Of a DNA stretch of 29,635 bases, positions 23,255-29,635 are shown in pieces. Within the stretch, counting starts at the first letter, position 1. Every line of letters starts with the position of its first letter. Location: the NCBI GenBank assembly GCA_964590945.1, contig CAZPXF010000017.1, positions 1-29,635 of the forward strand, read 5' to 3'. This DNA is from CAZPXF01 sp964590945. GTDB taxonomy: Bacteria > Bacillota > Clostridia > Lachnospirales > Lachnospiraceae. Both the position numbers and the translations under genes were made by a program. Below the pieces are notes generated by a model, which searched no databases, was not told the origin of the DNA, and was given only the letters and a program-made list of their open reading frames with translations.

Positions 23255-25894
23255 TTAACCGAGCTGCTGTGCGAGGACTTCCCTTGCTTTGACCAGTGCG
23301 TCCGGGATGCCCGCCGGGTTTTTCCCTCCGGCCTGCGCCATGTTCGGACGTCCGCCTCCGCCGCCGCCAACGCATGCTGCGATACCCTTGATCAGGTTTC
23401 CTGCGTGTGCGCCTGCTTTCACTGCTCCGGCTGTAGCGGTTGCCATCAGACTGACCTTGCCGCTGTTATCGCTTGCGATCACAACAACGCCTTCCCCAAG
23501 CTTCTCCTTCAGCTGATCGCCGAGATCCCGCAGACCATTCATATCCACATCCTGCACCCGGATCGCGATGAGCTTCATGCCGTTCACATCCTGGACCTGA
23601 TCCATGACGTCTCCCATGGATTCCTGCGCAAGCTTGCTCTTCAAGCTCTCGTTCTCGCTCAGTGCAGCCTTCAGTTCCGCCTGAAGATGGCTGATCTTAT
23701 CCGTCAGATTGTTCGGGGAAGCCTTCAGAAGCTGCGCGGCTTTCTGCATTTTCTTCTCCAGATCGCTGTAATATTTCATAAGCCCCCTGGAGGTGATCGC
23801 TTCGATACGTCTTACGCCTGCTGCAACTCCCGACTCGGATACGATCTTGAATGCACCGATCGTATTAGTATTCGGCACATGCGTACCGCCGCAGAATTCC
23901 ACAGAGTAATCGCCCATCATTACGACGCGGACAATCTCGCCGTACTTCTCTCCGAAAAGAGCCATCGCCCCGGTCTTTCTTGCCTCCGCGATCGGCATAT
24001 TTTTGATCACAACCTCGTAGGAAGCCTCGATGCTTTCATTGACGATCTCTTCAACGCGGGCAATCTCATCCGCTGTCATTGCGGCAAAATGTGTAAAATC
24101 AAAGCGAAGCCTCTCGTCATTCACGCTGGAACCGGCCTGTTCAACATGATTGCCGAGCACCGTGCGCAGCGCTTTGTGAAGGAGGTGCGTGGCGCTGTGG
24201 TTTCTGGCGCAGAGCGCTCTTCTCTCCGGATCGACCTCAAGTGTAACCTTGTCGCCTTTCTTCAGCATACCGGATACCACGCATCCGACATGGCCGATCT
24301 TGCCTCCGAGAAGTTTGATCGTATCTTCCACCTGAAATTCGCCGTCCGCCGTGCGGATCATGCCATGGTCGGCCTCCTGTCCGCCGCTGGTAGCGTAAAA
24401 CGGTGTCTGGTCGACAATGATCGTTCCCTTCTGCCCGTCGCTCAGTGCATCCACAACCTCATCCTCCGTAGTGAGAACGGAAATGACGGAATCCCAGGTC
24501 AGGTTGTCATATCCGACAAACTCGGAAGTAACGGATGGATCGATGGACTCGTATACAGTCACGTCGGCGCCCATGTAGTTTGTCGCCTTGCGCGCCTTGC
24601 GCGCGGTCTCCTTCTGCACCTTCATGGCGGCGGCGAAGCCATCCTCATCTACCGAATATCCCTTCTCTTCAAGGATCTCTTTTGTCAGATCCAAAGGAAA
24701 TCCGTACGTATCATATAACCGGAACGCATCTTCCCCGCAAAGCTCTCTGCTTCCGGATTCTGCAAGATGTTTCTCCATCTCAGACAGGATTCCGAGTCCC
24801 TGGTCGATCGTCTTATTAAAGGCGTCCTCCTCTTTGCTGATCACATTGAAAATGAATTCCTTCTTCTCCTCCAGCTCCGGATATCCGTCTTTCGAACCGT
24901 CGATCACCGTCTGCGCCAGCTCTGTCAGGAATTTATCCTTGATGCCCAAAAGTCTTCCGTGACGGCATGCGCGTCTGAGCAGACGGCGGAGCACATAACC
25001 GCGTCCCTCGTTGGACGGCATGATCCCGTCTGAGATCATAAACGTCACAGAACGGATATGGTCTGTGATGACACGGATGGAGACGTCTTTGTCGCAGGAT
25101 GCATGATACTGCGTATTGGCGATGCGGCATACATGTTCGCGCAGCGTCTTTACCGTATCCACGTCAAAAATGGAGTCCACCTCCTGTACGACAGAAGCAA
25201 GACGCTCAAGTCCCATACCTGTATCGATATTCTTCTGCTCAAGCTCCGTGTAATTCCCCTTGCCATCGTTGTCAAACTGTGTAAATACATTGTTCCAGAC
25301 TTCCATATATCTGTCGCAGTCACAGCCAACCGTGCAGTCCGGCCTGCCGCAGCCGTATTTCTCCCCGCGGTCATAATAGATCTCCGAGCAGGGACCGCAT
25401 GGGCCGGAGCCGTGCTCCCAGAAATTATCTTCCTTTCCAAAGCGGAAAATACGGTCTTTCTCTATCCCAATATCTTTATTCCAGATTTCAAACGCTTCCT
25501 CATCGTCAAGATAGATCGATGGATACAGCCTCTCCGGATCCAGCCCGACAACCTCTGTCAGAAACTCCCAGGACCACTCTAAGGATTCCTTCTTGAAATA
25601 ATCTCCGAATGAGAAATTGCCGAGCATCTCAAAAAAAGTACCATGTCTTGCGGTCTTTCCGACATTATCGATATCGCCTGTACGGATACATTTCTGACAG
25701 GTTGTTACTCTCCTGCACGGCGGAATCTCCTGCCCTGTAAAATAAGGCTTTAAAGGCGCCATGCCTGCATTGATCAAGAGTAGACTGTTGTCATTATGCG
25801 GTACAAGGGAAAAGCTTTTCATTGAGAGATGCTGCTTGCTTTCAAAAAACTCAAGAAACATCTTTCTCAATTCATTGACACCATATTTCTGCAT
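23255..25894 (-). CDS. alaS: Alanyl-tRNA synthetase
   Basis: The 879-residue enzyme charges tRNA-Ala with alanine. It has the class II catalytic core at the N-terminus (MQKYGVNELRKMFLEFFESKQH, then GMAPLKPYFTGQEIPPCRRV). The editing domain has NHSATHLLHKAL at roughly 560-570 and CGGTHVPNT at roughly 665-675, with its zinc-binding Cys and His in place. A C-terminal C-Ala/DHHA1 domain contains the Gly-rich CVGGGGGGRPNMAQAGG. Length is normal. The ATG has a GGAGGAAAA site. It has its own promoter (25944-25973). No T-box leader is present, although many Firmicute alaS genes have one. Confidence 0.98.
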   Translation of the reverse strand: MQKYGVNELRKMFLEFFESKQHLSMKSFSLVPHNDNSLLLINAGMAPLKPYFTGQEIPPCRRVTTCQKCIRTGDIDNVGKTARHGTFFEMLGNFSFGDYFKKESLEWSWEFLTEVVGLDPERLYPSIYLDDEEAFEIWNKDIGIEKDRIFRFGKEDNFWEHGSGPCGPCSEIYYDRGEKYGCGRPDCTVGCDCDRYMEVWNNVFTQFDNDGKGNYTELEQKNIDTGMGLERLASVVQEVDSIFDVDTVKTLREHVCRIANTQYHASCDKDVSIRVITDHIRSVTFMISDGIMPSNEGRGYVLRRLLRRACRHGRLLGIKDKFLTELAQTVIDGSKDGYPELEEKKEFIFNVISKEEDAFNKTIDQGLGILSEMEKHLAESGSRELCGEDAFRLYDTYGFPLDLTKEILEEKGYSVDEDGFAAAMKVQKETARKARKATNYMGADVTVYESIDPSVTSEFVGYDNLTWDSVISVLTTEDEVVDALSDGQKGTIIVDQTPFYATSGGQEADHGMIRTADGEFQVEDTIKLLGGKIGHVGCVVSGMLKKGDKVTLEVDPERRALCARNHSATHLLHKALRTVLGNHVEQAGSSVNDERLRFDFTHFAAMTADEIARVEEIVNESIEASYEVVIKNMPIAEARKTGAMALFGEKYGEIVRVVMMGDYSVEFCGGTHVPNTNTIGAFKIVSESGVAAGVRRIEAITSRGLMKYYSDLEKKMQKAAQLLKASPNNLTDKISHLQAELKAALSENESLKSKLAQESMGDVMDQVQDVNGMKLIAIRVQDVDMNGLRDLGDQLKEKLGEGVVVIASDNSGKVSLMATATAGAVKAGAHAGNLIKGIAACVGGGGGGRPNMAQAGGKNPAGIPDALVKAREVLAQQLG

Positions 25895-25943
25895 GATGAT
25901 TTTCCTCCAAACTTGCGTAAAATTATTTTTATCACTAACGAGT

Positions 25944-25973
25944 TATTATATAGGACTGCACAAGACTTTGTCA
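25944..25973 (-). promoter_or_regulatory. Promoter of alaS
   Basis: On the minus strand a perfect TTGACA (25968-25973) and a perfect TATAAT (25944-25949) are 18 bases apart. The leader to alaS is only about 40 bases, which leaves no room for a T-box. Confidence 0.78.
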
Positions 25974-25976
25974 ATC

Positions 25977-26019
25977 AGGCGCAGAAAAAAAGCGGTCGTC
26001 TGCCGGCGCAGAAAAAAAG
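25977..26019 (-). repeat. Two direct copies of GCTTTTTTTCTGCGCC, 27-base period
   Basis: The 16-base unit occurs at 25977-25992 and 26004-26019, each copy containing a T7 tract on the minus strand. The first transcribed T tract belongs to a good hairpin (see the terminator at 26011-26037). The second follows a weaker GCCGGCAGACGACCGC fold. The arrangement looks like a duplicated terminator T tract placed just before the alaS promoter. Confidence 0.8.
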
Positions 26020-26037
26020 CTGCCGACCCGGCAAAGT
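26011..26037 (-). terminator. Terminator of the 42-residue protein gene
   Basis: On the minus strand CTGTTGAC and GTCGGCAG pair (two G-T pairs), extended by an outer G-C, with an eight-base loop and seven T. The position just downstream of the small gene at 26076-26204 fits a terminator for it. Stem coordinates extend a few bases toward 26043. Confidence 0.82.
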
Positions 26038-26075
26038 CAACAGCCTTTCACTCTCTTGCTCATATACGATCTGTT

Positions 26076-26204
26076 CTATTGATTTGCAGCTTTCGCGTCT
26101 TTGTTGTCCCTGAGCTTCTTGCCAAGCTTAACGCCGCCGACAACTACAAACCCGAGAATAATCGCTTCGATAACCTGTGTAATAAACGTGCTGATAAACG
26201 CCAT
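26076..26204 (-). CDS. 42-residue single-helix membrane protein, hypothetical
   Basis: The protein starts MAFISTFITQVIEAIILGF, continues VVVGGVKLGKKLRDNK and ends DAKAANQ. A hydrophobic helix spans about residues 3-24, followed by a basic then charged cytoplasmic-type tail (positive-inside suggests N-out, C-in). It is short but well supported: an ATG with a GGAGGTGCGAAAG site, a promoter 30-60 bases upstream and a terminator downstream. It is thus a complete single-gene transcription unit. I do not recognise a function; candidates include a small membrane regulator or a toxin-like peptide, neither shown by the sequence. Confidence 0.75.
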   Translation of the reverse strand: MAFISTFITQVIEAIILGFVVVGGVKLGKKLRDNKDAKAANQ

Positions 26205-26233
26205 CTTTCGCACCTCCGAACTAATCTAATCTT

Positions 26234-26262
26234 AGTCTAGCACACCATTTCGGGGATGTAAA
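26234..26262 (-). promoter_or_regulatory. Promoter of the 42-residue protein gene
   Basis: On the minus strand TTTACA (26257-26262) and TAGACT (26234-26239) are 17 bases apart, about 30 bases before the start codon. The match is fair and the spacing ideal. Confidence 0.6.
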
Positions 26263-26340
26263 GGTTAAGTTCCCAATATTTTTTCAAACGCCGAAGCTCT
26301 GATTCCGGGCGTCTGTTTTCGCATATCCGCGCAAAATCAC

Positions 26341-28734
26341 CTATGAGCTGATTCCGAAATGCTCCTGCGCATAATGCACAGACTGCATCGCATCCTTTCC
26401 ATAGAAATCCGCCCCGATCATATCCGCATAGTCCTGATTGAGAACCGCGCCCCCTACCATGACCTTGCACTCCGGCGCCTTTTCATTGAGAAGCCGGATC
26501 GTCTCCTCCATGCTTGTCACGGTTGTGGTCATCAGCGCGCTGAGTCCCACAAGGGAAATATGCTGCTCCAGAACCGTTTCAACAATCTTTTCCGGAGGGA
26601 CGTCCTTTCCAAGGTCGATCACCTGAAACTGGTAATTCTCCAAAAGCACCTTCACAATATTCTTGCCGATATCGTGGATATCGCCCTTGACAGTCGCAAG
26701 TACGATACTGTTCTTTGGCTTGCCGTCGTCCGCGCCTGTATCAAACGTACTTTTTAATACCCCAAATGCAAGCTTCGCTGCATCCGCCGACATCAATAGC
26801 TGCGGAAGGAACACCGTCCCCTTCTCAAATCCTTTCCCTACCGTGTCAAGGGCCGGGATCAGATATAGATCGATAATATCCAGAGCCGCCTGATCCTTTA
26901 TCAGCTCTTTTGTCAGATTCTCCGCATCCTCTTTCAGTCCCTTTTCGATGGCCTGTTTCAGATCCAGCCTGCCGGAGGCTGCTGCAGATGCCGGAGGTTC
27001 TCCCTCCTGTTTCCTGTATTTCTCCACATAATGGCTGCAATTATCATCATATCCCATAAGCGCACAGTATGCATCGTAGGACTTCATCATATCCGCGGAT
27101 TTTGGATTGATGATTCCTGCATCCAGACCGTTTCCAAGGGCCAGCGTATAGAAATTGGAATTGATGACCGGTCTTGACGGAAGTCCGAACGAAATATTGG
27201 ACACTCCGAGAACCGTCTTCACTCCAAGCTTCTCCTTTACAAGCTTCAAAGCCTTCAGGGCGGTGACAGCGCCCTGCTTCTCAGAGCTGATCGTCATAGT
27301 AAGCACATCGATCACAATATCCTTCTTCTGAATACCATACTTTGCTGCTTCCCGTACGATCTTCTCCGCCACTTTCAGGCGTCCCTCAGCGGTCTGCGGG
27401 ATGCCGCCCTCATCGATCGTAAGTCCCACGACAACGCCGCCATATCTGGCGATCAGCGGAAATACTTCGTCCATCGATGCCTGTTTCCCGTTGACAGAGT
27501 TGATCATCGGCTTGCCGTTGTAAATCCGCATCGCGCGGTTCATAGCGTCTGCATCAACCGTGTCGATCTGAAGCGGAATGCTTGTCACGCTCTGAATGCC
27601 AAAGATAACCTCCTCCATCATGGCTTTCTCATTGATATCCGGGAGTCCCACATTGACGTCGAGAATATGCGCGCCAAGCTCCTGCTGTTCCAATCCTTCC
27701 TTCAGAATATAGTCCAGATCATGTTCGATCAGAGCCTGCTTGAACCTTTTCTTTCCGGTAGGGTTAATCCTCTCCCCGATGATCACCGGTTTCTCATCCA
27801 GAACAACGGCACGGCCGTAGGAGGAAACGATCGTGTACGGTTTCTCCGTGATCTTCGGGACCGGAAGTCCGGAGCATTTCCCGTGCAAAGCGCGGATATG
27901 ATCCGGGGTCGTGCCGCAGCAGCCGCCGATCACACACGCCCCCGCATCCACAAGTCCTGCCATACGCTCTGAAAATTCTTCGGGCCGAACATCGTAATAT
28001 GTCTGTCCGTCCTTTTGCTGCGGGAGCCCCGCATTCGGCTTCAGGATCAGCGGGATCGAAGCGTATTTTGCCAGATCGCGGAAGATCGGATCCATCTGCT
28101 CCGGTCCAAGTCCGCAGTTCATCCCAAGGGCGTCCACACGCAGTCCCTCCAGCATCGACACAACCGAGAGCACGTCTCCGCCGGTCAGCAGCTTACCCTT
28201 CGTATCAAAGATTACTGTAGCGAAAACCGGAAGGTTCGTATTCTCCTTTGCCGCAAGCACGGCGGCTTTCAGTTCATAGGAATCGCTCATCGTCTCCACA
28301 TGGATGAGATCCGCCCCCGCCTTCTCTCCGAGGATCGCAACCTCCTTAAACGCCTCGTACGCATCATCGAAAGACAGATCGCCGAGAGGCTTCAAAAGCT
28401 TCCCGGTAGGGCCGATATCCAGGGCTACATATCGTTCCTTTCCATCGGCAAAGCGCTTTCTCGCGAGATCTGCATTGGCGATCGCAGCATTCACAACATC
28501 CTCCAGCTTATATGCATCCCCTGGAAATTTGATCCGGTTTGCTCCAAACGTGTTGGATAAGACAATGTCGCTTCCGGAACGGTAGTATTTCTCATGAATC
28601 TCAACGATATCCCCGCTTCTGGTCAGATTCCAGATCTCCGGAAATTCTCCCGCGCCAAGGCCTTTTTCCTGCAAAAGAGTCCCCATACCGCCGTCCAGAA
28701 AAAGTATCTCTTTTCCAAGTCTATCCAGTAACAT
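26341..28734 (-). CDS. metH: Cobalamin-dependent methionine synthase lacking the reactivation domain
   Basis: MetH transfers the methyl group of methyl-tetrahydrofolate through cobalamin to homocysteine. The 797-residue protein has the homocysteine domain (about 1-285) with zinc ligands C207, C272 and C273, and the pterin-binding domain (about 305-565, IGERINPTGKKRFKQ). The helical cap follows at about 590-665, then the B12 domain (about 675-797), with H687 in DIHDIGKNIV as the cobalt ligand. It stops after the B12 domain; E. coli MetH has about 430 more residues including reactivation, here encoded by the preceding gene. I chose the second ATG (28732-28734): AGGAG is 9 bases upstream, while the first ATG abuts it. 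Confidence 0.95.
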   Translation of the reverse strand: MLLDRLGKEILFLDGGMGTLLQEKGLGAGEFPEIWNLTRSGDIVEIHEKYYRSGSDIVLSNTFGANRIKFPGDAYKLEDVVNAAIANADLARKRFADGKERYVALDIGPTGKLLKPLGDLSFDDAYEAFKEVAILGEKAGADLIHVETMSDSYELKAAVLAAKENTNLPVFATVIFDTKGKLLTGGDVLSVVSMLEGLRVDALGMNCGLGPEQMDPIFRDLAKYASIPLILKPNAGLPQQKDGQTYYDVRPEEFSERMAGLVDAGACVIGGCCGTTPDHIRALHGKCSGLPVPKITEKPYTIVSSYGRAVVLDEKPVIIGERINPTGKKRFKQALIEHDLDYILKEGLEQQELGAHILDVNVGLPDINEKAMMEEVIFGIQSVTSIPLQIDTVDADAMNRAMRIYNGKPMINSVNGKQASMDEVFPLIARYGGVVVGLTIDEGGIPQTAEGRLKVAEKIVREAAKYGIQKKDIVIDVLTMTISSEKQGAVTALKALKLVKEKLGVKTVLGVSNISFGLPSRPVINSNFYTLALGNGLDAGIINPKSADMMKSYDAYCALMGYDDNCSHYVEKYRKQEGEPPASAAASGRLDLKQAIEKGLKEDAENLTKELIKDQAALDIIDLYLIPALDTVGKGFEKGTVFLPQLLMSADAAKLAFGVLKSTFDTGADDGKPKNSIVLATVKGDIHDIGKNIVKVLLENYQFQVIDLGKDVPPEKIVETVLEQHISLVGLSALMTTTVTSMEETIRLLNEKAPECKVMVGGAVLNQDYADMIGADFYGKDAMQSVHYAQEHFGISS

Positions 28735-28736
28735 AC

Positions 28737-29378
28737 TTAACATCTCCTGTATTCACAATCCAGCTTCTCGCAAACCTCGCATCCCTGCGCGTGACAATGC
28801 TCCTGCTTCCTGCTCATGCCGATCAGGGCCGTCACCGATTTCGTCGGCGTCATCATACAGCTCTCCGTGACCGTAAGTCCGATCAGTTTTGCCGTATTCA
28901 GCATTTTCACAAACGGCTTCTGAAATTCGATGGAAAAATCGCCATATCCTGGACTGAATCTTGGTCTCAGATAATAGCCGTCCTCCTTCACCTTATCCGC
29001 GATCAGCTGCTGGCACTCATCGCAGTATTCTTCCAGCATCGCCGCAGCGCACGACTGAAGTACGACTGCCTTTGACATGTCGGTGATAGAATAGCGACGG
29101 ATCAGCACGTCCACGCCGCTTCCTAAGGTGGCCGCAAAAAAAACAACCTGATCACAGTCCTTTAAATTTTTCAAAAGAGATTTGCTCTCAATCCGGTTAT
29201 TCTCAATTATAAGCATTTCGTCCTTCTGATGCAATGAAAAAATACGGTAGACAAAACGGGCGCGGGCTACAGATCCAAGCTCCGTGAAGGAATCCTGGAT
29301 CTGCTGCATCGTCCTGTCGTCTACCGCATGCCTTCCATATCCCAGATAACGAATCGCTTCTTTCGTCCGTCTATCCAT
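28737..29378 (-). CDS. Stand-alone methionine synthase activation-domain protein
   Basis: The 213-residue protein matches the AdoMet-binding reactivation domain of MetH (Met_synt_B12 family). RPRFSPGYGDFSIEFQ (about 138-153) aligns with the RxxPGY motif, and MMTPTKSVTALIGM (about 175-188) with the C-terminal signature. In MetH this domain reductively methylates inactive cob(II)alamin using AdoMet. The end carries five Cys (195, 200, 203, 208, 213), seen in stand-alone members and possibly metal-binding. Its stop is two bases before the metH ATG, and its last codons form the metH ribosome site, so the two are coupled. The ATG at 29376-29378 has GAGG upstream; a TTG five codons earlier is rejected. 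Confidence 0.9.
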   Translation of the reverse strand: MDRRTKEAIRYLGYGRHAVDDRTMQQIQDSFTELGSVARARFVYRIFSLHQKDEMLIIENNRIESKSLLKNLKDCDQVVFFAATLGSGVDVLIRRYSITDMSKAVVLQSCAAAMLEEYCDECQQLIADKVKEDGYYLRPRFSPGYGDFSIEFQKPFVKMLNTAKLIGLTVTESCMMTPTKSVTALIGMSRKQEHCHAQGCEVCEKLDCEYRRC

Positions 29379-29405
29379 GGAAAATGTCCTCAATATATCT
29401 GTTGT

Positions 29406-29635
29406 TTATTTTTTCGTTGTTGTCTTTTTGGATGCTGTTTTCTTAGCCGTTGCCTTTTTGGCAGGAGCTTTCTTCTTAGAAGAAGCTTTCTTCGGAGCCT
29501 TCACAGCTTCCTCCTCTGGCGCTTCTGCCGGAGCAGCTTCTTCCGCCGCCGGAGCCGCCGTCTCTGCTGACGATTCCGCCGGAGCTGCCTCTGCTTCCGG
29601 CGCTTCTGCCGGCTCTTCCACCGGAGCTGCCTCTG
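29406..29635 (-). CDS. C-terminal tail of an Ala/Pro/Glu- and Lys-rich protein cut by window edge
   Basis: About 75 C-terminal residues are visible. The first about 45 are Ala, Pro and Glu (repeats like AEEAAPAEAPEEE), the rest Lys, Ala, Ser and Thr in a histone-H1-like pattern (KKAPAKKATAKKTASKK). It ends 27 bases before the activation-protein gene. Such tails occur on several Lachnospiraceae proteins, including some trigger factors and DNA-binding proteins. Without the N-terminal domain no identity can be given. The frame is open through the window edge, so the GTG at 29619-29621 is not necessarily a start. Confidence 0.6.
   Translation of the reverse strand, partial: EAAPVEEPAEAPEAEAAPAESSAETAAPAAEEAAPAEAPEEEAVKAPKKASSKKKAPAKKATAKKTASKKTTTKK

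Noticed and set aside
23405..24718. Open frame of about 437 codons on the plus strand
   Set aside because: It is wholly antisense to alaS, whose motifs are intact; composition is abnormal and no start signal is seen.
25895..26075. T-box riboswitch before alaS
   Set aside because: I looked for the conserved GGGTGG-type antiterminator bulge and a specifier hairpin on the minus strand. The transcribed leader is only about 40 bases and has neither.
26270..26335. Hairpin AGACGCC/GGCGTTT after metH as a terminator
   Set aside because: The stem is fair but is followed on the minus strand by an A tract, not T. On the plus strand it precedes TTTT, but no plus-strand gene leads into it.

Overview
The window looks like a chromosomal segment of an anaerobic Firmicute of class Clostridia, most likely family Lachnospiraceae. 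The basis is the rnfCDGEAB gene order, a cmk-ispH-rpsA string, scpA-scpB-dac, a split B12-dependent methionine synthase, and a sodium-pump decarboxylase cluster made of separate carboxyltransferase, gamma, biotin-carrier, beta and alpha genes. The genus cannot be fixed from sequence reading alone. Every gene I can support lies on the minus strand, so transcription runs from high to low coordinates. No rRNA, tRNA, CRISPR array, insertion sequence or phage gene was seen. No gene-free stretch exceeds about 300 bases; the longest (5887-6126, 10900-11103, 21787-21966, 25895-26075) hold promoters, terminators or palindromes described below.

Layout, right to left. At 29406-29635 is the Ala/Pro/Glu- then Lys-rich tail of a protein cut by the window edge. 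Next come a stand-alone methionine synthase activation protein and a MetH lacking that domain. A 42-residue membrane protein with its own promoter follows, then a pair of terminator-like repeats, then alaS. After that come rpsU, a YitT-family membrane protein, and a class III aminotransferase whose promoter is followed at once by a terminator hairpin. A DacF-type D,D-carboxypeptidase precedes scpA-scpB and a second D,D-carboxypeptidase.

From 16.3 to 11.1 kb lies a five-gene biotin-dependent Na+-pump cluster: 12S-like carboxyltransferase, lipoprotein-like gamma, biotin carrier, beta and 5S/OadA-like alpha. It has its own promoter and terminator. Because it encodes both carboxyltransferase types it could be a decarboxylase pump, a transcarboxylase, or a hybrid.

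From 10.9 to 6.1 kb runs a tightly packed string: an RpiR-type regulator, a BaiN-like flavoprotein, cmk, ispH and an S1-domain protein, closed by a terminator. From 5.9 to 0.9 kb is the complete Rnf complex operon (C, D, G, E, A, B), which moves electrons between ferredoxin and NAD+ and couples this to Na+ or H+ transport. It also ends in a terminator. The left end holds a small two-helix membrane protein and the N-terminus of an AAA-ATPase-like protein.

Functional picture: two ion-translocating systems (Rnf and the decarboxylase cluster) sit about 5 kb apart and could share an ion gradient. The rest is mostly housekeeping: translation (alaS, rpsU, S1), isoprenoid and nucleotide synthesis, chromosome segregation, wall trimming and methionine synthesis. 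The least ordinary items are the carboxyltransferase cluster, the cysteine-rich RnfE tail, the attenuator-like leader, the tandem terminator repeats and the 42-residue protein.
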